The notes: generated from the sequence alone by a model not told the origin. Shown: positions 54,184 to 63,228, numbered from the stretch's first letter. The stretch is 64,000 nucleotides of DNA from Kiritimatiellia bacterium (GCA_017405115.1 JAFRBA010000043.1:1-64000), one strand, 5' to 3'. Made by a program: numbers and translations.

Positions 54184-54278
54184 TGGAATTGTGGAACTAT
54201 CCATTAACCAATGCGGAATTGACGGTGCGCAGCCAATGGATAATTCCGCTATCCCGCAATTCCACAATTCCACAATGT
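54184..54278. repeat. Octamer palindromic repeat element
   Basis: GGAATTGTGGAA (54185-54196) pairs with TTCCACAATTCC (54260-54271). Inner arms TATCCATT/AATGGATA and GCGGAATT/AATTCCGC also pair. The design, tandem short units forming nested inverted repeats, is like the heptad elements but with a different unit. A half copy lies at 63062-63095. Confidence 0.65.
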
Positions 54279-54526
54279 ATGTTTGCGACCGTACGACCCC
54301 GTCCGAGAAGGAGCAGTTTGTCAAGAAGTGCAAGGAGTATCTAATGGGGCAGATGCACACCCAACTCCTGTCGGGTGTGCGAAAGTCAACCGCACCCGCA
54401 TGATTTATGCTATACTACTCTCGTCTTGCGGGCGAGGGGCGACTCTTGTCTGCGTGACGTGCGGAGGGTTGTGGTTCGCCGCGACACCTTCGGCGGTGCC
54501 GATGGGAGAAATCCAAAGGACCGGTA
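54279..54526 (+). other. Decayed coding stretch and candidate promoter
   Basis: A frame ending at 54403 reads SEKEQFVKKCKEYLMGQMH, which looks like a gene remnant without a start. TATACT at 54411-54416 could start a transcript running into the structured leader at 54527. No other gene was seen. Confidence 0.4.
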
Positions 54527-54724
54527 AACAATGTAGCATCAACGCTACACGTCGTTCGCGTAAAATACGACCAATATTTTAATTCCAGAGCGGCATGTAA
54601 GTGGAGGTGCGCCTCTAGGGGCGTACTTTCTCTTCATGCATTCTGGATAGGCCTTTGGTCGGGCTTTACGCGGGTGTATGGATTGGGAGTGCGCTCTTTT
54701 CATGCACGCGAGGCGGTCTCCGCG
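54527..54724 (+). ncRNA. Structured RNA-like leader, copy 2
   Basis: This copy matches 7445-7648. P1 (TGTAGC/GCTACA) is identical. P2 is TCCAGA/TCTGGA (54584-54589, 54642-54647) with several compensatory pairs relative to copy 1. P3 at 54607-54626 has A-U to G-C and A-U to C-G exchanges. P4 is GTGTATGGA/TTTCATGCAC-type (54674-54682, 54699-54707) with G-U pairs. The conserved CGCGAGGCGGTCTCCGCG ends at 54724. The start codon of the next frame lies 32 nt further on. Confidence 0.7.
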
Positions 54725-54756
54725 GCGATTCGGAGCGCAAGTCAGGAGGCGTTGTC

Positions 54757-55833
54757 ATGATGAGAGTTGTTGTTTTGGTCTTGGCGATGCTTTTAGGAGG
54801 CATGGCAATGGGCGACAACGCAGCGCTTACGGGGGCGAAACGCGCGAAGAAGGACGAGTTCTACACGCAGCGTGTTGACATAGAGAACGAGTTGCGGCAC
54901 TACAAAGCACATTTTAAGGACAAGGTCGTTCTCTGCAACTGCGACGATCCGCGCGAGAGCGAGTTCTTCAAGTACTTTGTGGAGAACTTCGAAAAGCTGG
55001 GGCTGAAGCGGCTCATTGCGACGTGCTACAAGTCTCAGGACGTAGACCTCTTTTCGCAGGGCAACTGCGAACGCGCCATCAAACAGGTGTACGAGGGTGA
55101 CAAGAACGGCAATATGGTCCTCGATGACGACGAAGTGGGCGTGTTTGAACTTAGGGGAGACGGAGATTTCCGCTCCGAAGAATGCATAGAGATATTAAAA
55201 GAAGCGGACATAGTGGTTACCAATCCGCCATTCTCGCTCTTCCGCGAATATGTCGCCCAGCTTGTGAAGTATGGTAAGAAGTTCCTGATACTTGGGAACA
55301 AAAATGCAATCCACTACAAAGAGATATTCCCATTGTTTCAAGGAAACAAGATTTGGCTAGGCGTGACACCAATGAGTCGCGAGATATACTTTAATGTTCC
55401 TCAGCCGTATATTGACGAAGCTTTGGCAAAAAACAAAGACCGAACTATCGTCAAGCGCGATGGCAAGTTTGTTGCGAGAAGTCCTTCTATTTGGTTCACG
55501 AACCTTGATCATAGAAAACGCCATGAAAAGTTGCCACTATACAAGAGATATACACCAGAAGAGTATCCAAAGTACGACAATTATAATGGGATCGATGTAG
55601 GAAACACATCAGACATCCCATATGATTGGGAAGATGACATGGGTGTGCCAGACACCTTCCTCGACAAATACAATCCCGAAGAGTTTGAGATTGTTGGGCT
55701 TGGATGCGGTGACTTGGCGAAACAGATAGGGGTGACAAGGAATCATCGAGGCAGAACAGATGTATCATTCACGAAAAACGGCGTTCACAAATGCCCATAT
55801 TCTCGCATCCTCATCCGCCGGAGGGCGAAGTGA
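54757..55833 (+). CDS. EcoRI-type adenine-specific DNA methyltransferase, with dual start
   Basis: From ATG 54808 (AGGAGG 7 nt upstream) the 341-residue product opens like the EcoRI methylase family: AKRAKKDEFYTQ, KVVLCNCDDPRESEFFKYF, GLKRLIATCYK. It has the catalytic NPPF at 139-142 (numbered from 54808). An earlier in-frame ATG at 54757 also has an ideal AGGAGG and adds a signal-peptide-like stretch (MMRVVVLVLAMLLGGMAMG). The inner start should give the active cytoplasmic enzyme. The methylase probably protects DNA from the DUF262-HNH nuclease encoded next. It is AT-richer than its neighbours. Confidence 0.9.
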   Translation: MMRVVVLVLAMLLGGMAMGDNAALTGAKRAKKDEFYTQRVDIENELRHYKAHFKDKVVLCNCDDPRESEFFKYFVENFEKLGLKRLIATCYKSQDVDLFSQGNCERAIKQVYEGDKNGNMVLDDDEVGVFELRGDGDFRSEECIEILKEADIVVTNPPFSLFREYVAQLVKYGKKFLILGNKNAIHYKEIFPLFQGNKIWLGVTPMSREIYFNVPQPYIDEALAKNKDRTIVKRDGKFVARSPSIWFTNLDHRKRHEKLPLYKRYTPEEYPKYDNYNGIDVGNTSDIPYDWEDDMGVPDTFLDKYNPEEFEIVGLGCGDLAKQIGVTRNHRGRTDVSFTKNGVHKCPYSRILIRRRAK

Positions 55834-55875
55834 TTTTGAACCCTGCCTAAACACCAACAAAAAGGCATCTGCACA

Positions 55876-57006
55876 ATGAAAATCGAACTGCACAAGATAA
55901 CGGTACGAGAACTGGTCGACGGCTATGTCGACGACGAGGAGGCCGGCGTGCGCGGCTATGGTGGTAGGCTCGACATACGGCCCGCCTACCAGCGCAACTT
56001 CGTCTACAAAGAGAAGGAGCGCAACGCCGTGGTCTCCACCGTGATGAAGGGCTTTCCGCTCAACGTCATGTACTGGGCGAAGAACCCCGACGGCACGTTC
56101 GAGGTGATGGACGGGCAGCAGCGGACGATCTCGCTCTGCCAGTACTTCAACGGCGACTTCTCCTGGGGAGAGCTCGACCTCGGCGCCAAGTTCTTCCACC
56201 GGCAGCCGGAGGACGTGCAGCGGAAGTTCCTCGACTACGAGCTGATGGTGTACTTCTGCGAAGGCGAGCCGTCCGAGAAGATAGACTGGTTCAAGGTCAT
56301 CAACATCGCGGGACTGAAGCTGACGGCGCAGGAGATGAGGAACGCCGTCTATTCCGGGCCGTGGGTCGCGGACGCGAAGCGGTACTTTTCCAAGCAGGGA
56401 TGCGTCGCGCAGAAGGTGGGTGCGCCATATCTTAACGGAAGCGCCGACAGGCAGGAGTACCTGGAGGCGGCGATAGAATGGTGCCTGCAGGGCTGTGGCG
56501 CACTGCGTCCAAGCGAGAAGGCCATCGAGGACTACATGGCCATACACCAGGGCGACGGAGAGGCGACGGAGCTGTGGCTGCATTTCCAGAAGGTGGTCAA
56601 CTGGGTGGAGACGCTGTTCCCGAAGTACCGCAAGGAGATGAAGGGGCTGGAGTGGGGGCGGCTCTACCGTGAGTTCGGCGCGAAGTCGTACAACCCCGCT
56701 GCGCTGGAGAAGGAGGTGGCGAGATTGATGGTCGACAAGGAAGTGCAGAACAACAAGGGCATATACGAGTATCTCCTTTCGGGCGGAACGCGACGCGAGA
56801 AGCTGAACCTCCGGCAGTTCGACGACGACGAGAAGCGCGCGGCGTACGAGGCGCAGAAGGGCACATGCCCCCGCTGCGGACAGCACTTCGAGATCGAGGA
56901 AATGGAGGGCGACCACGTCGTGCCGTGGTCGAAGGGCGGAAAGACCGTTCCGGAGAACCTCCAGATGCTGTGCAGGAGGTGCAATGCGCTGAAAGGCGAC
57001 AAGTGA
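55876..57006 (+). CDS. DUF262 - HNH endonuclease
   Basis: The 376-residue protein has the DUF262 (GmrS/ParB-like) domain with PAYQRNFVY and the signature Asp79-GQQ-Arg83. It ends in a zinc-ribbon HNH nuclease domain (CPRCGQHFEIEEMEGDHVVPWSKGG, then LCRRCNALKGDK). The architecture is shared with GmrSD- and BrxU-like defence nucleases, which use DUF262 for nucleotide-dependent control and HNH for cutting. Placed 42 bases after an adenine methyltransferase, it is the likely restriction partner. The sequence alone does not say whether it cuts unmodified or modified DNA. Confidence 0.9.
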   Translation: MKIELHKITVRELVDGYVDDEEAGVRGYGGRLDIRPAYQRNFVYKEKERNAVVSTVMKGFPLNVMYWAKNPDGTFEVMDGQQRTISLCQYFNGDFSWGELDLGAKFFHRQPEDVQRKFLDYELMVYFCEGEPSEKIDWFKVINIAGLKLTAQEMRNAVYSGPWVADAKRYFSKQGCVAQKVGAPYLNGSADRQEYLEAAIEWCLQGCGALRPSEKAIEDYMAIHQGDGEATELWLHFQKVVNWVETLFPKYRKEMKGLEWGRLYREFGAKSYNPAALEKEVARLMVDKEVQNNKGIYEYLLSGGTRREKLNLRQFDDDEKRAAYEAQKGTCPRCGQHFEIEEMEGDHVVPWSKGGKTVPENLQMLCRRCNALKGDK

Positions 57007-57043
57007 GGGCGTGCAAGTCGAAACGCGCCATATGAGTTTTTGG

Positions 57044-57054
57044 TATACTATAAC
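57044..57054 (+). promoter_or_regulatory. -10 boxes of locus 3
   Basis: Overlapping TATACT (57044-57049) and TATAAC (57049-57054) lie 14 and 9 nt before the ATG at 57064. The context TTTTTGGTATACT matches the other promoters. Confidence 0.6.
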
Positions 57055-57063
57055 ACACAAGAC

Positions 57064-60000
57064 ATGACGGACCCCTTCATCAGACTCGCACTTGTCGGCG
57101 CGCTCGTTCCAATCACGCTCTTCGCATGGATTGTCATTGGCTTGCTTCGCGGACGTGGTGTCAATCCGCTCCGCGGCGTTGCCAAGGCGCTTCCGCGCGG
57201 CATGGTCGAGTGCCTGCTGCTGGTTTCGTCCGTTCTTGGGTTCCTCAAGGTTGGAGGGTCGAAGGGCACGAACGGCGTTCGCGGAGTTTCCGCTCCTGTT
57301 CCCGCGCCGCTGTTCAGTTCCGCGTCAGTGAAAACCAACGGGACATGGGACTTCTCCCCTCCGCCCGGAGCCATTGTCCACGAGCGGTGGCGCCGCCGCG
57401 GCGCGGCGGATGACTGGTTCACGCTTTTCCCCGCAGGGTGGTCGTTCGCCTTCGGCGACACGTCGGTCACGAACCTCATGGTGTTCTCCCGCGGCAAGTC
57501 GCGCCTCCCAGATGGCACTGAGATTTCGCCCCTTCCCGCGACGCTCGGGATCGTGCCGGAGGCGAACTGGGGGCTTCTTGCCTCCAACTCGCCGAGCCTC
57601 TTCTGGCACTCGTTCTCAGCCGACGGCTCGCTGCTGCTCACATGGCAGAACGTCCTCCTCCACCGCGCGGCGACCAACCCCGTCTCCGTGCAGGCGGAGT
57701 TCCGTCCGTCCGGCGGCGTCACCTTTCGTTACGACCTCTCGCGCCTCTCCTCCGACAACCCGCTTTTAGACGTAGCGCCCGCCGCAGGCGGAGTCGCGCC
57801 GGACGTTCCGCTCTCGCGCGGCGTCACAAGCGTCTCGTTCAAGTCCCGTGACGAGGCCATCTGCGACGAGGCGCGCGCGGCGTTCGAGGAGTCGCTTGGA
57901 GACTTGGATCCTTTCTCGTTCCCCGAAGGCTCGACCAACACCGTCCTCGAGCACCTGTTCTACTCCGGCACGACCAACGGCGCGTTCGCGTATCCGCAGC
58001 CGACGGAGCATACGGCCGTCCTTCGCGTCTCGGTCTCCGGCACGGGCACCGGCGACCTGCTCGTCGGAGGCTCGTACGTGCCGCTCGTCGCGCCGCCGCA
58101 GATGCGCGGCGGCCAACAGGCGAACCCGCTGCTTTCCCCCGTGCCCGACGGGGGGAGAGTCCCCGTCTACCTCAAGGGCGACGGAACGCTCTCGGTTTCG
58201 TTCGACTCCAGCGAGTTCGCCTTCGGCGAGTTGCCGAGCCTTTCCGCGAACCGCTGCGCCGGCTGGATCAACTTCCCTGAGACCAGGGCGACCGAGCCGT
58301 GCGTCCACGACTTCAGGACGCGGCGGAAACAGGTGTCGCTACCCGCCAGCCCAGGGGCAGACGACCTTTCCTGCACATGGCAGGGCGGCGGAGACGTGCA
58401 GGTGGAGGACGTCCCGCCGCGTTCGGCGAGGATAACCGCCTCTTTCGGCGCCCGCGAGACGCGCGAAATAACCTACACCCTCTCGCACCCGAAGCGGCTC
58501 TTCGGACAGACCCAGTACAGCCAGACCGTCCGCTTCTGCCCGCGTCCGCCGGACCCCGACCCCGCCGACCCCGACCCGCCGGAGGATCCGTCGTGGTTCT
58601 CCGAAGGCGACCCGCCGGAGGACGACGACATCGAGTACCTTGACGAAAACGGCCCCGAGCAGCCTGGCGGCGCCCCGGCGGCCGGCGACGAGGACGAGGT
58701 CTGCACCGTCCACGAAGTCCCGTACGAGCAGTGCGCAAGCCTCCACGCGGCGGACTACACGAACGCCGTGCAGAACGTGACGCACATGTCCGGCGTCCTC
58801 TACGTCCGCGACCCGCCAGTCGTCGGCGACCAGATAAGCCTCGAAGTTCCAGACGAGCACGTCAACTGCTGCGGCTGCCCAGACCACTGGACGAACTGCG
58901 TGTCGCTGGCGTACAGGTCGCACCGGCTCAGGGTGACTGGGCCGGGCGGGCAGGACTTCTCGTCGACCGGCTCCTCCTGCACGGTCGACGTCGCGGGAGT
59001 CCGTCCGAGCAGATCCGTCGGCGACGCCGGGCTCGCCTTCGCCCGCAACGGAGAGATATACGAGCGGAGGGACTACACCGTGTTCGGCGTAGGCATCCGG
59101 CGCGACGGGATTCCGCTCTCGCGGTACAACGCGCTCAACGCGCAGTTCGGCTTCCCGATGACGGTCTGCACGAACGACTGGCGGGCGCCAACCCTTAACC
59201 TCGTCACGGACGTTAGGCTGCCGTCCGGAACGGTGCACATCGAGTTCGCGGGCGCTACCGCGCCTTTTGCGCTCTGGTACATGCGCCGCGGCGAGTCCGA
59301 GTACAGGAAGCTCCTCGACACAGAGACGTGTCCGGCGAAGGACATCCCGATCGCCGCGTGGCGCAGCGTCGTCGCAGGCGTCGCGGAGGACAGCGCGGCG
59401 TCGGTGCCGGTCCTCGTCACCTCGCCCTCGCCCGGCGCCGTCCGCCTCGTCCTGCGCTACTGGAACATCGTCAACGGTGTCTTCGTCGAGGACTCCGCTT
59501 CGCAGCGGATAACGTCGGTGAAGCCAGTTCTGCTCGCTGACTACAACAGAGACCGCGTTCTTGATGCCGTCGACATCGCCCGCCACATAGCCGGACGGTA
59601 CGTCTACTTCTGGATGAACGACGACAAGTGGAAAGGTGACAATGCCTTTGAGACGTTCCTTTCGCGGAACTCCGGCAACGATGTCATCGACGGACGCAAC
59701 GACCTGATAAACTTCCTGCCGATAGCCGTTGACGTTGCGCCGTTCGCGTCGCACTGGAATCAAGGCGATGTCTACTATCGCCTTGAAGCGGACTCGTCCG
59801 CACTGCGGAACGCCAAGCTTGCGTTCGCGGACGTCGAATGGTCGCAGATCGGCGACGCCCCGCTTGGGAACGACATGGACATAGACGGCAATGCCGTTCA
59901 CGAGGCGCCAGTGTTCGCGCTCGGGGGCGGCACCAACCTGCCGCCCGCCTTCGCCTCGCTGTCCCAGTCTGAACGCAGCACGCTGCTCATGGAGTTCCCG

Positions 60001-61371
60001 GAAGCGGCCAGATTCCACGACCTCCACCTAAACGTCTACTCGAAGTCCGACGACGCGATCTTGTTCTCCGCGTCGCTCCATCTGCACGTCGGCGAAGTTT
60101 CGAAGATGATCGGGTGGGAGAACCTGCGGGACGCGGCAGGAGGCTCCGGCGGAATGCCTACGCGACTTGCCACGGACGACTGGCCGGCGGAGGAGCACGA
60201 GCCGGGCAACGTCGTGTTCGTGCACGGCTACAACATGGAAGAGGATGTCGAGACTCCGCTTTGGGCGCAGAACGTATTCAAGAAGCTTTGGTGGGCGGGG
60301 CTGGACCGTGGCTTTATAGCCGTGCAGTGGAACGGCGACAGAGGTCAGGTGTTCGGAACGCTCACGCCCAACTACTACGGCAACGTGCAGAACGCCTTTC
60401 AGACGGCGTCTGCACTGGCAGGTGCGATGCAGAGCGTACAGGGGCCGAAGTGGTTCATCGCGCACTCGCTCGGCAACATGCTCGTCTCCGCCGCGATTCA
60501 GGACTACGGAATGCCGCACGAGAAGTACTTCATGCTCAACGCGGCAATTGCGATGGAGGCTCTTGATCCGACGAATGGCATTACGCAGGAATCGCATGAC
60601 AACATGACTCCGCATGCATGGACTAACTATGTTGACAGGGTTCGCTCAACGCACTGGTTCGAGCGATTCCCGGAGGGAGACGGACGGCGGCTCCTGACGT
60701 GGAAGGGACGTTTCGCCAATGTGACGAACATCGTCAACTTCTACTCCACGCAGGAGGAGGTCGTGAACAACGGCGACGGAGACTGGCACACTATACTCAA
60801 GAGGAATTTCGTCTGGTACAACCAGGAGACTCGCAAGGGGGTGTGGCCGCTGATGCTGCATGAATACGAGGGAGGCTGGGAGTTCAATCCATACCACGAC
60901 ACGGTGACAGGTTCCCATGTCGGCAACGAATATGTCGAGAGCAGGCAGAAAATGTCGCCGCAGAACGCTGCGAACCTCACGGACGAGCAACTACAGGAAC
61001 ACCCGTTCTTCCTTGATTTTGTGAACCCGGAAATGCACTCATCCTCGAACGGACTCATAGTGGCGACAAATTATCTTTACCGGGCTGAGATGTTGGCTTA
61101 TGCGATACCGGCGGAGTCTTTTACCGCAGGTGCAAATCCGTTGCCGGGGAGAGACGATGTGTCATATATTGACAGAGACAAGCCAATGTTTGGCAGTTAC
61201 AACATGGCCATTCTATTCGATGCAGGGATAGAGGATTTGCCACAGAATGGAAATGATCCTGAGGACAGGCATCAAGATTGGCAACATAGTACTTTCGTTC
61301 AACGTTCGTATAAGAGGGTACATCAATTGTTCAAGAAAATAACTCAACTAATGAAGGAGTCTCAGAAATGA
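57064..61371 (+). CDS. Large exported modular protein with C-terminal alpha/beta-hydrolase domain, locus 3
   Basis: The 1435-residue protein begins MTDPFIRLALVGALVPITLFAW, homologous to the 1371 protein. It shares that protein's next domain (WRRRGAADDWFTLFPAGW, SLLLTWQNVLLHR, NPVSVQAEF). A Pro/Asp-rich linker lies near 498-540, a Cys-rich region near 555-625 and an EF-hand/dockerin-like ADYNRDRVLDAVD near 822. The C-terminal third is an alpha/beta hydrolase: VFVHGYNM at about 1052-1059 as oxyanion region, and a nucleophile elbow AHSLG with Ser1135. TGSHVGNEY may supply the His. It may be an esterase- or lipase-like effector displayed outside the cell; that role is inference. The final ~100 codons become AT-rich. 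Confidence 0.85.
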   Translation: MTDPFIRLALVGALVPITLFAWIVIGLLRGRGVNPLRGVAKALPRGMVECLLLVSSVLGFLKVGGSKGTNGVRGVSAPVPAPLFSSASVKTNGTWDFSPPPGAIVHERWRRRGAADDWFTLFPAGWSFAFGDTSVTNLMVFSRGKSRLPDGTEISPLPATLGIVPEANWGLLASNSPSLFWHSFSADGSLLLTWQNVLLHRAATNPVSVQAEFRPSGGVTFRYDLSRLSSDNPLLDVAPAAGGVAPDVPLSRGVTSVSFKSRDEAICDEARAAFEESLGDLDPFSFPEGSTNTVLEHLFYSGTTNGAFAYPQPTEHTAVLRVSVSGTGTGDLLVGGSYVPLVAPPQMRGGQQANPLLSPVPDGGRVPVYLKGDGTLSVSFDSSEFAFGELPSLSANRCAGWINFPETRATEPCVHDFRTRRKQVSLPASPGADDLSCTWQGGGDVQVEDVPPRSARITASFGARETREITYTLSHPKRLFGQTQYSQTVRFCPRPPDPDPADPDPPEDPSWFSEGDPPEDDDIEYLDENGPEQPGGAPAAGDEDEVCTVHEVPYEQCASLHAADYTNAVQNVTHMSGVLYVRDPPVVGDQISLEVPDEHVNCCGCPDHWTNCVSLAYRSHRLRVTGPGGQDFSSTGSSCTVDVAGVRPSRSVGDAGLAFARNGEIYERRDYTVFGVGIRRDGIPLSRYNALNAQFGFPMTVCTNDWRAPTLNLVTDVRLPSGTVHIEFAGATAPFALWYMRRGESEYRKLLDTETCPAKDIPIAAWRSVVAGVAEDSAASVPVLVTSPSPGAVRLVLRYWNIVNGVFVEDSASQRITSVKPVLLADYNRDRVLDAVDIARHIAGRYVYFWMNDDKWKGDNAFETFLSRNSGNDVIDGRNDLINFLPIAVDVAPFASHWNQGDVYYRLEADSSALRNAKLAFADVEWSQIGDAPLGNDMDIDGNAVHEAPVFALGGGTNLPPAFASLSQSERSTLLMEFPEAARFHDLHLNVYSKSDDAILFSASLHLHVGEVSKMIGWENLRDAAGGSGGMPTRLATDDWPAEEHEPGNVVFVHGYNMEEDVETPLWAQNVFKKLWWAGLDRGFIAVQWNGDRGQVFGTLTPNYYGNVQNAFQTASALAGAMQSVQGPKWFIAHSLGNMLVSAAIQDYGMPHEKYFMLNAAIAMEALDPTNGITQESHDNMTPHAWTNYVDRVRSTHWFERFPEGDGRRLLTWKGRFANVTNIVNFYSTQEEVVNNGDGDWHTILKRNFVWYNQETRKGVWPLMLHEYEGGWEFNPYHDTVTGSHVGNEYVESRQKMSPQNAANLTDEQLQEHPFFLDFVNPEMHSSSNGLIVATNYLYRAEMLAYAIPAESFTAGANPLPGRDDVSYIDRDKPMFGSYNMAILFDAGIEDLPQNGNDPEDRHQDWQHSTFVQRSYKRVHQLFKKITQLMKESQK

Positions 61372-62417
61372 AGAGCAATTTTGTCATAATGGCTTTGCTA
61401 CTGACTAATGCCGGATGTGCCAGTGAACGACTTTACGTCAAGGTCGTTGATGACGAGGGTAATCCCGTCACTAATGGAGTTGTTCACGTTGGATTTTCTA
61501 CGAGCCATGTTCTTTTTGGGGGAGGGAACAGCCGCAGATCCAAATCAGAACATGCAGAAGGACGTACAGACAAGAATGGAGACGCGGTGGTGAAATTCAA
61601 CTGCCAGTCATCTGATTTCGGATGGCATGTTGAGGCCGATGGGTATTATCGGGGAGAATTCCATCGCGAACATTTCAAGGGCGAGGACGTCATTGTCCCG
61701 CCGACTTTGGGCTTTGTAAAACTTCATGAACATGAAAAACGCAGAGCGGCTGTACTCTACCGCAAAAAGAATCCACAGCCGATGTATGCGTATTCGCGGC
61801 AAAAGCAAGTTGAATCCCCTATTGCCAACGGGCGGTACGGATTTGATCTTCAATGTTTCGATTGGCTTCCACCTTTTGGCAAAGGAAAGGTTGCTGATCT
61901 ATACTATGTACGGGAACGTAAAGACATTGAAAGGATAAACAGGCTAATTTCGCAGAATAATGAATACAGAATACGAGTATTTCGGAGTGATGAACCCGAT
62001 GCACCACAATTCGGGGATATCGTCGGGCGGATAGAATTTGAAAAGGGTTGCGGTGCGTATGTCTGCAAGCAGACTGGCAATGAAAACTTCCCAGCGACAC
62101 ATCACGCCGATTCGAACGCAAACTATTCTCCTTCTCTTCCGATTAAAATATGCGAGAACAACGGCAAACTTTGGCTAATGGAGGGTCCTGTCGTGGCGCA
62201 AGATGAATACATGGTAATTCGTTCGCGCGTGAAGTATGATGAAAAAGGAAATATCATATCGGCAAATTACTCGAAGATTATAGGACCTGGAGGCTTTGCC
62301 GGATGTGCTAATTTCATGGAATTGGTTTTCAATCCTCGTCCTAACGACACCAACCTCGAATTCGACCCAGAACGCAACCTGTATCAAGGTCGAGTTGGGC
62401 GAGGGTCGATTCCATAG
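61368..62417 (+). CDS. Putative lipoprotein, partner of locus 3
   Basis: The 349-residue protein has a lipoprotein signal (MKSNFVIMALLLTNAGC). A carboxypeptidase-regulatory/Ig-like domain follows (LYVKVVDDEGNPVTNGVVHV, GRTDKNGDAVVKF, HVEADGYY). After that comes a domain of unknown type with a Cys pair. It overlaps the hydrolase gene by ATGA and is clearly AT-richer than the body of that gene. By position it corresponds to the 4088 and 5014 genes of locus 1. It could be a protective or assembly partner; that is inference from position. Confidence 0.8.
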   Translation: MKSNFVIMALLLTNAGCASERLYVKVVDDEGNPVTNGVVHVGFSTSHVLFGGGNSRRSKSEHAEGRTDKNGDAVVKFNCQSSDFGWHVEADGYYRGEFHREHFKGEDVIVPPTLGFVKLHEHEKRRAAVLYRKKNPQPMYAYSRQKQVESPIANGRYGFDLQCFDWLPPFGKGKVADLYYVRERKDIERINRLISQNNEYRIRVFRSDEPDAPQFGDIVGRIEFEKGCGAYVCKQTGNENFPATHHADSNANYSPSLPIKICENNGKLWLMEGPVVAQDEYMVIRSRVKYDEKGNIISANYSKIIGPGGFAGCANFMELVFNPRPNDTNLEFDPERNLYQGRVGRGSIP

Positions 62418-62430
62418 AGGAGTGGTCAAA

Positions 62431-62980
62431 ATGAAGAGAACAACTATCCTTTTGTCTTCACTCATTTTTTCATCCTCCGCCCGTGCTTCCGCCGGTGGAA
62501 CATCCAGATACAGAAGTGGTGACGAACGTTGCGGTTTTGGCGCAGGGGTCGTGCGAATACGCCTTTGAGCTGGCTTTTTTGGGTACGGCGTCGAACAACG
62601 TTGAGATTGCGTTTGGTACGGACGCCGACGGCGATGGCGCTCTTTCGCTCGACGAGATCGGGCTTTCCGTCGGATGGAACTGCGGCGAGTGGTTCGTCAT
62701 GAACGCCGCGACTGGCGAGCGGGCAATGACTTCGGCGGAGGAGGGGGTGCATAGTCTCGTTGGAACGATTCGCCTCCGCACGGGCGGGCGCGTGAGGGAG
62801 ATTGCATTCCGCGACGGAGAGGCGGCGCTCTTTCCGACGCTCCAGGGCGCGGCGCGGGCGTGGTCGTTCCCCGCCGGCTGGAACATGGTGCGTCTCGTCG
62901 GGCGCGGCGAGAACGTCCGCTCCGGCGAACAGTTCCACGTCGCGGCCACCAGCCACGGAATCATGCTTCGGCTGAAGTGA
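62431..62980 (+). pseudogene. Frameshifted small exported gene of locus 4
   Basis: A signal peptide (MKRTTILLSSLIFSSSARASA) is encoded from ATG 62431. The mature part (HPDTEVVTNVAVLAQGSCEY onward, to HGIMLRLK at 62980) is in the next frame, which opens only at GTG 62483. A +1 shift near 62480 separates them. The mature part contains an EF-hand-like loop (DADGDGALSLDE). It is the full-length version of the 55-residue peptide at 1207. If GTG 62483 is used, the product would stay in the cytoplasm. Confidence 0.7.
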
Positions 62981-63219
62981 CATCCGCCAACGAGACGTGT
63001 CTCTATGCCATGCCGACGAACGGGATGCGCCGCGAGAACTGGTGGCTTCGCGGGTCTTATGACATTGTGGAATTATGGAATAGTGAAAATGCAGAAATGG
63101 GGATTTTCGTATCGGTGCAACCGCATTGGAAGACAAACGCAAGAAAGCAAATTCCGAAAATCCCCGAAAATCCTGGGCGTTACCAAAACCCCTCACGGAC
63201 ACGGCAAAATTTGGTATAA
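62977..63219 (+). pseudogene. Truncated large gene of locus 4
   Basis: GTG 62977 overlaps the preceding stop (GTGA), exactly as at 1371. The frame then reads TSANETCLYAMPTNGMRREN and WWLRGS, matching residues 121-144 of the 1371 protein. The N-terminal helix has been deleted, and the rest is replaced from about 63060 by a half palindromic octamer repeat. The frame runs into the gyrA promoter and cannot encode a functional product. Confidence 0.75.
63062..63095. repeat. Half copy of the octamer repeat
   Basis: ATTGTGGAATTATGGAATAG and following units resemble the left arm of the element at 54184-54278. It marks the truncation point of the locus 4 gene. Confidence 0.5.
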
Positions 63220-63220
63220 T
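63215..63220 (+). promoter_or_regulatory. -10 box of gyrA
   Basis: TATAAT (context TTTGGTATAATACACGGGT) ends 8 nt before the gyrA ATG at 63229. No Shine-Dalgarno sequence is present, which supports leaderless initiation of a housekeeping gene. Confidence 0.8.
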
Positions 63221-63228
63221 ACACGGGT

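Noticed and set aside
54279..54403. Possible small gene ending KSTAPA
   Set aside because: It has no ribosome-binding site or start in a sensible position, and overlaps the palindromic repeat. It is listed only as a remnant.
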